This document shows, piece by piece, positions 16,359 through 25,200 of a stretch of DNA of 32,049 bases. The DNA lies in contig JBPOIC010000046.1 of NCBI GenBank assembly GCA_052034865.1, positions 1-32,049 on the forward strand, written 5' to 3'. The translations under genes were made by a program, and so were the position numbers. Position 1 is the stretch's first letter, and the number at the start of each line of letters is the position of its first letter. Below the pieces are notes generated by a model that saw nothing but the letters and a program-made list of their open reading frames with translations, was not told where the DNA came from and did not search any database. Origin of the DNA: JBPOIC01 sp052034865 (GTDB taxonomy: Bacteria > UBA10199 > JADFYH01).

Positions 16359-16384
16359 TATTGATTGTAAATTTTTCATGTAAT
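16355..16384 (+). promoter_or_regulatory. Candidate promoter for rplJL-rpoBC
   Basis: TTGATA (16355-16360) and TGTAAT (16379-16384) are separated by 18 bases; each box matches the sigma-70 consensus at five of six positions. It overlaps the rplA stop and would start transcription at the head of the structured rplJ leader, mirroring the separate L10 promoter of E. coli. Confidence 0.5.
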
Positions 16385-16772
16385 AACCGGCTGTGCAGGG
16401 ATTGTATTGTATTTTAAAGAGTTGCGGCAAGGTAGTCATCATTACAACAAGTCAATAGGTAAATAATAAAATACAATGTGAGTCAGATTGTTTGTGCAAT
16501 TCTGAAAGAAATTGTGCCCATGTCTCAGTTTGGCTTTAGGTCTCAAAACAAAGTTTTTTGAAAATTTGATTTTCAATCAACTGGTCTAAGACAGTAGGTC
16601 TCGATAAGAGATAATGAGTTGCAAGCTCGCCTGCCGAGACGGGAAAAGGTGGAATCTCCCTCCTGATCCGATCTCCTTGTCATTTCACAAGACAAGTAAA
16701 AAAGCCTTTTTAGGTTTTTGAGAGGGTCGGTATCAGTCTTTGATCGCCCAGACGCCCCAAGGAGGTAGTCGT
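16385..16772 (+). ncRNA. Structured 5' leader of rplJ (L10 leader candidate)
   Basis: About 390 non-coding bases between rplA and rplJ. A perfect 11-base inverted repeat, ATTGTATTTTA (16406-16416) and TAAAATACAAT (16467-16477), extends by G-U pairs and encloses 50 bases. A second stem pairs GTCTCG (16598-16603) with CGAGAC (16635-16640). The octamer TAGGTCTC occurs twice (16537-16544 and 16595-16602). Near the gene lies an A-rich/T-rich hairpin around 16699-16720. In other bacteria, L10 with L7/L12 binds such leaders to repress translation. The position fits, but I cannot show the Rfam consensus. Confidence 0.6.
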
Positions 16773-17288
16773 TTGAATAAACCAGAGAAACAAAAAGAAA
16801 TCCAGGAGCTCAGTAATCGATTTAAATCGGCTGGGCTTACGGTCCTTGCTGACTATCGCGGTCTGACAGTTGACGAAATCACGAAGCTTAGGCGCTCGCT
16901 TCGAGAAGCCAAGGCTGAAATGAAAGTCGTCAAGAACACGTTGGCTCAGATAGCTGTCAAAGACACTGAGATGGCTGTCCTGCAAGAGCATTTTGTGGGA
17001 ACTACAGCTGCAATCACCTCATCGGGAGATCCCATTACTCCAACAAAAGTTTTGGCAAAATTTGCTAAAGACCTGGAGAAATTTAAGATCAAGGTGGGAT
17101 TTCTTTCCGGTAAGTTGATGTCGTCTCAAGAAATTGAGGCTCTTTCCAAACTGCCATCCCGCGAGGAGATGTTGGCATCCTTGCTGGGTTCGATGAAGGC
17201 CCCCGTCCAGAACCTCGTTGGGGTGCTCTCCGCTGTTCCGAGAAAAGTTGCCTATTCGTTGGCTGCCATTCGGGATAAAAAACAATAA
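16773..17288 (+). CDS. rplJ: 50S ribosomal protein L10
   Basis: Anchors the L7/L12 dimers to the ribosome and, as the L10-L7/L12 complex, represses its own mRNA in studied bacteria. From the TTG at 16773 the protein has 171 residues and starts NKPEKQKEIQELSNRF, the normal L10 N-terminus, followed by VLADYRGLTVDEITKLRRSLREA. I chose this TTG because AAGGAGGT (16759-16766) lies six bases upstream. A longer frame starting at another TTG (16740) has no SD and would add 11 unconserved residues. The gene ends 82 bases before rplL and follows a long structured leader. Confidence 0.96.
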   Translation: MNKPEKQKEIQELSNRFKSAGLTVLADYRGLTVDEITKLRRSLREAKAEMKVVKNTLAQIAVKDTEMAVLQEHFVGTTAAITSSGDPITPTKVLAKFAKDLEKFKIKVGFLSGKLMSSQEIEALSKLPSREEMLASLLGSMKAPVQNLVGVLSAVPRKVAYSLAAIRDKKQ

Positions 17289-17370
17289 CCTTAAATTTAA
17301 AATAACGGTCCGCGGGCCTCTACGGGCGCATTCGGATCTGAATATCAATTAACATTCTTAGGAGGATGTA

Positions 17371-17754
17371 ATGGCTATCGTCAGTAAAGAAGATATCTTG
17401 GAAACAATTGAAAATATGACACTTCTTCAGGTTGCGGATCTTGTGAAGCAGTTCGAAGAGAAGTTTGGAGTTTCTGCTGCAGCTCCTGTGGCTATTGTGG
17501 GTGCTGCTGGTGGTGGAGCTGCTGCTGCCCCTGCCGAGGAAAAAACCGAATTTACCGTTGTTTTGGCTTCTGCTGGTGACAATAAGATCAATGTCATTAA
17601 AGAAGTTCGCGCTATCACAGGTTTGGGTCTTAAAGAGGCCAAGGATCTGGTTGAAGGTGCTCCTAAGACAGTAAAAGAAGGTGTGAGCAAGGATGATGCT
17701 GCCAAGTTCAAAAAGCAGCTGGAAACAGTCGGAGCAAAAGTAGAGGTAAAGTAA
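17371..17754 (+). CDS. rplL: 50S ribosomal protein L7/L12
   Basis: Flexible stalk protein that recruits and stimulates translational GTPases. The 127 residues show the N-terminal dimerisation domain (about 1-32, ending QFEEKFGV), an Ala/Gly/Pro-rich hinge (about 33-54) and the globular C-terminal domain, with KTEFTVVLASAGDNKINVIKEVRAITGLGLKEAKDLVEGAPK and the closing GAKVEVK. A strong SD (AGGAGG, about 5 bases before the ATG) fits the high expression expected for a multi-copy stalk protein. An attenuator-like hairpin follows before rpoB. Confidence 0.98.
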   Translation: MAIVSKEDILETIENMTLLQVADLVKQFEEKFGVSAAAPVAIVGAAGGGAAAAPAEEKTEFTVVLASAGDNKINVIKEVRAITGLGLKEAKDLVEGAPKTVKEGVSKDDAAKFKKQLETVGAKVEVK

Positions 17755-17775
17755 TTTGACTTTTGAAAACAGTGT

Positions 17776-17815
17776 GGAGCGCCTGTCATTTTGATGGGCG
17801 TTCCTATCTTTTTTT
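17776..17815 (+). terminator. Attenuator-type terminator between rplL and rpoB
   Basis: GGAGCGCC (17776-17783) pairs with GGCGTTCC (17797-17804), seven Watson-Crick pairs plus one G-U, with an inner CAT/ATG pairing. Four bases later comes a run of seven T (17809-17815). The E. coli rplL-rpoB gap holds a partial terminator that lowers rpoBC relative to ribosomal protein output, and this looks like the same device. A second short stem, CTATCT (17804-17809) with AGATAG (17818-17823), overlaps the T-run and could compete. Confidence 0.8.
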
Positions 17816-17878
17816 AGAGATAGGGCTGACGCAAAGCATTTTGGCTCCGTGAGTCCTTATAGAAAGGGAGTTATGTCA

Positions 17879-20800
17879 GTGAATAAAAATTCTCTTCGCA
17901 TTCGGCGGGATTTTGGCCGGATTAAGAAAGTCATTGATATTCCCAACCTGATTGAGTTGCAAAAACAGTCCTACGACAAATTCCTGCAGGTGGGGTTATC
18001 CGCAGAAGAACGTCACGATTTGGGATTGCAGGGTGTTTTTAAGAGTGTTTTTCCCATCCGTGATTTCAATCAAACAGCCTCTCTTGAGTTTGTCAGCTAT
18101 CATTTCGAAAAACCAAATTATGATGTGGATGAGTGCCGTGAGAGGGGGATGACTTTTGCAGCTCCCCTTAAAGTGGTAGTGCGTCTGGTAGTTTGGGATG
18201 TGGACGAAGCTTCTGCTGCCAGATCCATTCGTGATGTTAAGGAACAGGAAGTCTACTTCGGTGAGATTCCTCTCATGACTGAAACTGGAACCTTTATCAT
18301 TAATGGTACTGAACGTGTTGTTGTCTCTCAACTCCATCGTTCCCCCGGAATTTTCTTTGAGCATGACAAGGGAAAAACCCATGCCTCTGGAAAACTCCTC
18401 TATTCTGCTCGCATTATTCCCTACCGTGGCTCCTGGCTCGATTTTGAATTTGATCCTAAGGATATTTTATATGTGCGCATCGATCGCAGAAGAAAAATGC
18501 CTGCAACGGTTTTGATTCGGGCTTTAGGATTGTCTGATGAAGAAATTCTGAATTTCTTTTATAAGTCTGAGCGCATTACCTATGATGGACGCTGGGTATA
18601 CAAAGCTGTTGTCCCTGAACTGTTAGTTTTTCAGCGGGCTGCACGTGAAATTAAAAATTTAAAAACTGATGAAGTTTTGGTGAGAAAAGGCCAGAAGTTT
18701 TCAAAGTTGGCTCTCGAAAGATTGGCCTCTGCAAAGGTAAAGGAAATCCCGATTGAAATTGAAGAGATCATTGGTCGTGTTTCGGCACATGATGTGGTTG
18801 ATAAAGAAACCGGTGAAATTGTTCTGGGGTGTAATGAAGTTTTAACAGAAGAAAAATGGGAAGAAATTCGTAAAAGAAAAATTGATCAAATAGACCTTCT
18901 GTACATCGATAATTTAAATGTTGGTCCTTACATTCGAAATACCTTGATCGCAGATAAAGTTAAAACAGCTGATGAAGCAATTGCTGAAATCTATAAACGA
19001 CTTCGTCCTGGCGATCCTGCCACCCCTGAAGCTGCTCGTAACTTTTTTGAAAATCTCTTTTTCAATCCCGAGAGATACGATTTGTCGAAAGTGGGTCGTC
19101 TTAAAATCAATCACAAGTTCAATTACGATGTTCCTTTGGAAATCACGACCTTGCGCAAAGAGGACATTCTGGATACCTCCCGTTATCTCGTGAACCTGAA
19201 AGATGGATCGGGTCAGGTAGATGATATCGATCACTTGGGCAATCGTCGTATTCGCGCTGTAGGCGAGCTTTTGGAAAATCAATATCGTGTGGGTCTCTTA
19301 AGAATGGAACGCGCGATCAAAGAGCGCATGAGCCTTCAGGAAATTGAAACCCTCATGCCCCACGATCTTATCAATCCAAAACCAGTATCTGCGGTCGTAA
19401 AGGAGTTCTTTGGATCCTCACAGCTCTCGCAGTTCATGGATCAGACCAATCCACTTTCTGAGGTGACTCATAAAAGAAGATTATCTGCATTGGGACCTGG
19501 AGGTCTTACGCGAGAACGCGCAGGTTTCGAGGTTCGTGACGTTCATGCGACGCACTACGGACGCATTTGCCCCATTGAAACTCCCGAAGGTCCGAATATC
19601 GGATTGATTGCATCTCTTTCTGCCTTTGCGCGCGTAAATGAGTTTGGGTTTATCGAAACCCCTTATCGACGGGTGAAAGAAGGTCGAGTGTCCGATGAGG
19701 TGGTTTACTGTTCTGCGCTTGAAGAAGAAGGTTTCCTTATTGCTCAGGCGAATGCTGCCTTGGATCCGAAGGGACATTTTTTGACGGATTTGGTTTCTTG
19801 CCGTAAAAATGGAGAATTCATCAACGCTCCAGCAAAAGATGTTAACTTGATGGACGTCTCTCCTAATCAACTCGTTTCTATTGCTGCTTCTCTCGTTCCT
19901 TTCCTTGAACATGATGACGCGAACCGAGCCCTGATGGGTGCAAACATGCAGCGTCAGGCTGTTCCTTTGCTTCGCAGTACGGCTCCTCTGGTTGGGACGG
20001 GCATCGAAGGAAAGGTCGCTCAAGACTCAGGTGTTATTGTTGCAGCAAAGAGAGAGGGGGTCGTGCAAAGCGTTGATGCTACGCGCATTGTCGTGAAGGC
20101 AGATAAAACCTCGAGAAAAGACATGGGATCAGAAGTCGATATTTATAATCTCATCAAGTATAGCCGGTCCAACCAGAATACCTGTTTAAATCAGAAGCCC
20201 ATCGTGAAGGTTGGAGACCCTGTCCGTAAAGGTCAAGTGCTTGCTGACGGTGCCGCAACGGATCAGGGAGAACTGGCTCTTGGGCAGAATGCCTTGGTTG
20301 CCTTCATGCCTTGGGGGGGCTGTAACTTCGAAGACTCCATCCTCATATCTGAAAACCTTGTTAGTGAAGACTATTTCACTTCCATTCACATTGAAGAATT
20401 CGAATGCGTTGCTCGTGACACCAAGCTCGGTAAAGAAGAAGTTACTCGCGATATCCCCAATGTGGGTGAAGAGGTATTAAAGGATCTGGATGAGTCCGGA
20501 ATTATTCGGGTTGGCGCCGAGGTTCAGCCAGGCGATATCCTTGTTGGTAAAATCACACCTAAAGGAGAAACGCAGCTTTCTCCCGAAGAAAAACTTTTAA
20601 GAGCTATCTTTGGTGAAAAAGCCGGTGACGTTAAGGATACTTCCCTGCGCGTTCCTCCAGGAGTAGCGGGGACCGTGATTGATGCTCAGGTTTTCTCAAG
20701 AGAAGGAGCAGAGCTTGATGATCGTGCGAAAGATATCCAGGATAAAGAAAGCTCAAAACTTCACAAAGATCTCGAAGATGAAATCCGTATCATTCAAGAA

Positions 20801-21979
20801 TCGACTGCAAAAAAACTGAAGCCCTTGCTCTCAGGTCGAACAGCAACAAGTAAAGTCGTCGATGAAAAGACCGATCGTATCTACATCGCGAAGGGAAAGG
20901 GTATCACCGAAGACGTTTTAATGAGAATGCCTGCTGAAAAATGGTCAGAAATTACCGTCTCAGGTGGGGAAGAGGTCGAAGCTGAGTTTCAGGAGGTTAT
21001 TGACTCGATGGAGGAACAAATCGAGTTTGTGAAAATGGTGTACGACCAGAAAATGAATAAGCTTAAAAAGGGCGATGAACTTCCGCCAGGCGTCATCAAA
21101 ATGGTGAAGGTGTATGTTGCCATTAAGCGCAAGCTTTCAGTCGGAGATAAAATGGCCGGTCGCCATGGGAACAAGGGGGTTATCTCCCGTATTGTTCCAA
21201 TGGAAGATATGCCCTATCTCGAAGATGGTACACCTGTAGACATCGTTCTTAACCCATTGGGGGTTCCTTCCCGAATGAATGTGGGGCAGATCCTTGAAGT
21301 CCATCTGGGATGGGCTGCCAAAGGATTGGGTCAAAAAATTCAGGAGATGCTGAACCAGCAGGTTTCACTTGATACCTATCGTACATTGTTTAAGAAAATC
21401 TATCCTGCCAAAGAAGTCCAGGAACACTTAGATGTTCTTTCTGATAAAGATTTAAGAAAGGTTATTTACGATCTGAAAGATGGGATTTTTACCTCTTCTC
21501 CAGTCTTTGATGGAGCAAAAGAGGAAGAAATCAAGCGCATGCTCGAGCTGGCTGAGCTTCCTAAATCCGGCCAAGCAATTCTATACGATGGTAAAACTGG
21601 AGAAGCTTTTGAACAGCCTGTGACTGTCGGTATCATGTATATCCTGAAGCTCCACCACCTGGTCGATGACAAGATACATGCTCGCAGTATTGGACCTTAT
21701 TCGCTGGTTACCCAACAACCCTTGGGTGGTAAGGCCCAGTTTGGAGGTCAGCGTCTTGGAGAAATGGAAGTGTGGGCAATGGAAGCGTATGGGGCAGCTT
21801 ATTCACTCCAGGAATTTTTAACAGTTAAGTCAGATGATGTTATCGGCAGGACTCGCATGTATGAAGCCATTGTTAAGGGAAGTAATGCTCTGGAAGCAGG
21901 AATTCCAGAATCCTTTAACGTTTTGATCAAAGAACTTCAGAGTTTGGCCCTTAATATCGAAATGGTTGAAGGTACATAA
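17879..21979 (+). CDS. rpoB: DNA-directed RNA polymerase subunit beta
   Basis: Beta subunit of RNA polymerase; about 1366 residues from the GTG at 17879. I prefer this start because GGAG (17867-17870) is 8 bases upstream, while the in-frame ATG at 17873 is only 2 bases away and the GTG at 17849 has no SD. The protein begins NKNSLRIRRDFGRIKKVIDIPNLIELQKQSY. The rifampicin region SSQLSQFMDQTNPLSEVTHKRRLSALGPGG carries the usual sensitive-type Asp, His and Ser residues. Active-site and clamp segments such as ICPIETPEGPNIGLI, PWGGCNFEDSILIS, KMAGRHGNKGVISRI and GGKAQFGGQRLGEMEVWA are intact. It is followed by an unusually long 239-base gap before rpoC. Confidence 0.98.
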   Translation: MNKNSLRIRRDFGRIKKVIDIPNLIELQKQSYDKFLQVGLSAEERHDLGLQGVFKSVFPIRDFNQTASLEFVSYHFEKPNYDVDECRERGMTFAAPLKVVVRLVVWDVDEASAARSIRDVKEQEVYFGEIPLMTETGTFIINGTERVVVSQLHRSPGIFFEHDKGKTHASGKLLYSARIIPYRGSWLDFEFDPKDILYVRIDRRRKMPATVLIRALGLSDEEILNFFYKSERITYDGRWVYKAVVPELLVFQRAAREIKNLKTDEVLVRKGQKFSKLALERLASAKVKEIPIEIEEIIGRVSAHDVVDKETGEIVLGCNEVLTEEKWEEIRKRKIDQIDLLYIDNLNVGPYIRNTLIADKVKTADEAIAEIYKRLRPGDPATPEAARNFFENLFFNPERYDLSKVGRLKINHKFNYDVPLEITTLRKEDILDTSRYLVNLKDGSGQVDDIDHLGNRRIRAVGELLENQYRVGLLRMERAIKERMSLQEIETLMPHDLINPKPVSAVVKEFFGSSQLSQFMDQTNPLSEVTHKRRLSALGPGGLTRERAGFEVRDVHATHYGRICPIETPEGPNIGLIASLSAFARVNEFGFIETPYRRVKEGRVSDEVVYCSALEEEGFLIAQANAALDPKGHFLTDLVSCRKNGEFINAPAKDVNLMDVSPNQLVSIAASLVPFLEHDDANRALMGANMQRQAVPLLRSTAPLVGTGIEGKVAQDSGVIVAAKREGVVQSVDATRIVVKADKTSRKDMGSEVDIYNLIKYSRSNQNTCLNQKPIVKVGDPVRKGQVLADGAATDQGELALGQNALVAFMPWGGCNFEDSILISENLVSEDYFTSIHIEEFECVARDTKLGKEEVTRDIPNVGEEVLKDLDESGIIRVGAEVQPGDILVGKITPKGETQLSPEEKLLRAIFGEKAGDVKDTSLRVPPGVAGTVIDAQVFSREGAELDDRAKDIQDKESSKLHKDLEDEIRIIQESTAKKLKPLLSGRTATSKVVDEKTDRIYIAKGKGITEDVLMRMPAEKWSEITVSGGEEVEAEFQEVIDSMEEQIEFVKMVYDQKMNKLKKGDELPPGVIKMVKVYVAIKRKLSVGDKMAGRHGNKGVISRIVPMEDMPYLEDGTPVDIVLNPLGVPSRMNVGQILEVHLGWAAKGLGQKIQEMLNQQVSLDTYRTLFKKIYPAKEVQEHLDVLSDKDLRKVIYDLKDGIFTSSPVFDGAKEEEIKRMLELAELPKSGQAILYDGKTGEAFEQPVTVGIMYILKLHHLVDDKIHARSIGPYSLVTQQPLGGKAQFGGQRLGEMEVWAMEAYGAAYSLQEFLTVKSDDVIGRTRMYEAIVKGSNALEAGIPESFNVLIKELQSLALNIEMVEGT

Positions 21980-22218
21980 TTTATTTTTATACCGTCTTTA
22001 AATGCATTAAGGAGGCGCAATTGGCCCCCAGTTCCACAATGTTTGGAAGCCTCCAGAGCTTGTCTTGGCGATTCGCTGATGCCTTTTGAAAATTTGCTAC
22101 AGTGAAAAACGAAAGGTTTCAAAACCTTTGTAGTTTTAATTTAGTCTGAGTGGTTTTTTGTCCTCGTGAAGGAAATCCTCCACGACACCTAAGACCCAGA
22201 AAAGAAGGAGAAGATCCG
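21980..22218 (+). promoter_or_regulatory. rpoB-rpoC spacer with possible leader peptide and hairpin
   Basis: 239 bases separate rpoB from rpoC, more than usual for this pair. A perfect SD (AAGGAGG at 22010-22016) precedes a TTG at 22021 that opens a 22-codon frame ending with TGA at 22087-22089. Twenty-two bases later is AAAGGTT-TCAA-AACCTTT (22112-22129, seven pairs extended by one), followed by a T-rich stretch to 22143. This order of short frame, hairpin and T-rich tail resembles a translational attenuator, but no regulatory codon run is obvious. Confidence 0.45.
22021..22089 (+). CDS. Possible 22-codon leader peptide before rpoC
   Basis: A short frame starting with TTG, placed 4 bases after AAGGAGG. 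The peptide has five serines and one tryptophan and ends SWRFADAF. The only support is the very good SD in a spacer with no other use for it. It could be a chance frame, or the AAGGAGG could be a relic or a pause site. No family is recognised. Confidence 0.35.
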   Translation: MAPSSTMFGSLQSLSWRFADAF

Positions 22219-25200
22219 TTGGATATTCAAGCCTTTTTTGAAAAACCGAAAGACCCTGTTTCATTTTCTGCGATTAAAATTTCACTTGCCTCTCCAGAGC
22301 TCATTCGCTCTTGGTCGCATGGTGAAGTGAAAAAACCAGAGACCATCAATTATCGTACTTTCAAGCCCGAGCGAGATGGTTTGTTTTGCGCCAAGATCTT
22401 TGGTCCCGTCAAAGATTATGAGTGCAATTGTGGTAAGTACAAGCGGATGAAGCATCGAGGGATTGTGTGTGAAAAGTGTGGTGTTGAAGTTATTCAATCA
22501 AAAGTACGCCGTGAGCGGATGGGACATATCAATCTGGCGACACCTGTAGCACACATCTGGTTTTTGAAAAGTCTTCCCTCACGCATTGGTGCCGTTCTTG
22601 ATCTGACCTTGAAAGATCTCGAGAAGGTCCTTTATTGTGAATCTTATATAGTATTGGATCCTGGGGTGGCCAAGCTCAGTGAAGGAGATGTGCTTTCTGA
22701 AGATAAATATCAAAAAGCTCGCGAAGAAAATGGAAATTCCTTTGTTGCCAAAATGGGCGGTGAGGCGATTTTAGAGATGCTTAAGAAAATCGACCTGGAA
22801 GAAACCGCTAAAAAATTGCGCAAAGACCTCGCTAAAACTTCATCGGAAGCCATCAAGAAAAAAATCGCCAAGCGCTTGAAGGTAATCGAGGCCTTAAGGG
22901 ATTCTGGGAATCGTCCTGAATGGCTCATGCTGGAAGTGATTCCGGTAATTCCGCCCGACTTGCGTCCCCTGGTCCCTTTAGAGGGAGGGCGTTTTGCAAC
23001 CAGTGATCTGAACGATTTGTATCGTCGAGTCATTAACCGAAACAATCGTCTTAAAAGACTTTTAGAACTCAATGCTCCAGAGATTATCATCCGCAACGAA
23101 AAACGCATGCTTCAGGAAGCAGTCGATGCTCTTTTTGACAATGGTCGTCGTGGCAAAGTTTTTACAGGCCCAAACCGTCGTCCGTTAAGATCCCTTTCCG
23201 ACATGATCAAGGGAAAACAGGGGAGATTTCGTCAGAATCTGCTTGGAAAGCGCGTTGATTACTCCGGACGTTCCGTCATTGTTGTTGGCCCCGATCTTAA
23301 GCTGCATCAGTGCGGACTTCCAAAGTTAATGGCCCTCGAGCTTTTCCGCCCCTTCATCTATGGAAAGCTAGAACAGCGCGGATACGTCTCTACCATCAAG
23401 AGTGCTAAAAAGATGGTTGAGAAACAGCGTCCTGAAGTTTTTGACGTCCTTGAAGAAGTTATTAAAGAACATCCTGTTTTGCTCAATCGAGCTCCCACAC
23501 TTCACCGTCTTGGTATTCAGGCCTTTGAACCTGTTTTAATCGAGGGAAAAGCCATTCAACTTCATCCTCTGGTTTGCGCGGCTTTTAATGCCGATTTTGA
23601 TGGGGACCAGATGGCGGTTCACGTTCCACTTTCAGTGGAAGCGCAGATTGAGGCTCGCGTCTTGATGATGAGTACGAATAATATTCTTTCACCTGCCAAC
23701 GGCAAACCTATCATCGTTCCAACCCAGGATATGGTTCTTGGGCTGTACTACATGACTCGGGAAAAAGTCTTCTCGAAGGGAGAAGGGAAAGTTTTCGCTA
23801 CTCCAGTTGAAGTCCGTATTGCTTACGATAGCGGCGAAGTGGATCTGCATGCCCATGTCAAAGTGCGCATCGATGGAGAGCGCTACGATACGACAGTGGG
23901 ACGTGTGATTCTTCAAGAGATTGTTCCACACGAAATTCCCTTCAAGGTGATTAATAAAGTAATGGATAAAAAATCCATCGCAGAGCTGGTCGATCTTGTT
24001 TACCGAAGCTGTGGCGATAAGGAAACGGTCTTGCTTGCAGATCGCTTGAAAAACCTCGGGTTTTCATTCGCATCAAAAGCAGGTGTTTCGATTTGTATCG
24101 ATGATATGAAGATTCCTACCCAAAAGGAGAAACATCTTCAGGGGGCCTACAAAGAGGTTCGAGAGGTCGAAGATCAGTACATCGAAGGTTTGATCACGAA
24201 TGGTGAACGCTACAATAAGATTGTCGATATTTGGGCGCAGACAACAGAAAATATTGCTACCGAAATGTTGAAGGAAATGAGTGTGGAGTCGGTTTCTGAT
24301 GAAAAGGGGACCACTAAAACAATGCCTTCCTTTAACCCCATAAATATCATGGCTGATTCCGGTGCGAGAGGGTCTGCACAACAGATGCGTCAGCTCGCAG
24401 GAATGCGCGGTCTGATGGCGAAGCCCTCTGGTGAAATCATCGAAACTCCCATTACTGCGAATTTCCGCGAAGGCTTGACCGTGTTACAATATTTCATCTC
24501 GACTCACGGTGCTCGAAAGGGTCTGGCTGATACGGCATTAAAAACCGCGAACTCAGGTTACTTGACCCGCCGCCTGGTTGATGTTGCTCAGGATGTTGTT
24601 GTTTCTGAAGTCGATTGTGGAACTTTGGACGGCATTATCATTTCTCCTCTGGTTGAAGGAGGAGAGGTGATTGAACCTCTTGGAGATCGAATTCTGGGTC
24701 GCGTCGCTCTGGAAAATATTCGTGATCCATTTACCAATGTTATTTTAGTGAAGGCAGGCGAAGAAATTGACGAAAACAAGATGAGGCAGATTGAAGATTC
24801 TGGTCTTGAGAAAGTAAAAATTCGCTCGGCAATGACCTGTCAGTCTAGACGCGGGGTTTGTGTAAAGTGCTATGGACGCGATTTGGCTCGAGGAAAGATG
24901 GTCAATCTCGGGGAGTCGATTGGTGTTATCGCTGCTCAATCCATTGGAGAGCCAGGAACGCAGCTTACGATGAGAACCTTCCATATTGGTGGAGCTGCAT
25001 CCCGGCGAGCAGAGCAATCTACATTGGAGAACCGAACCGAAGGAACAGTTCGCTTTTTGAACGTTTCGATTGTTACGAATAAAGAAGGCAGCCTGACAGT
25101 CATGAATCGGCATGGTGAGATTGCTATTATCGATGACTCCGGCCGAGAGCGCGAAAGATACAATGTGATTTACGGAGCAAAGCTCTTGGTGAAAGAAGGG

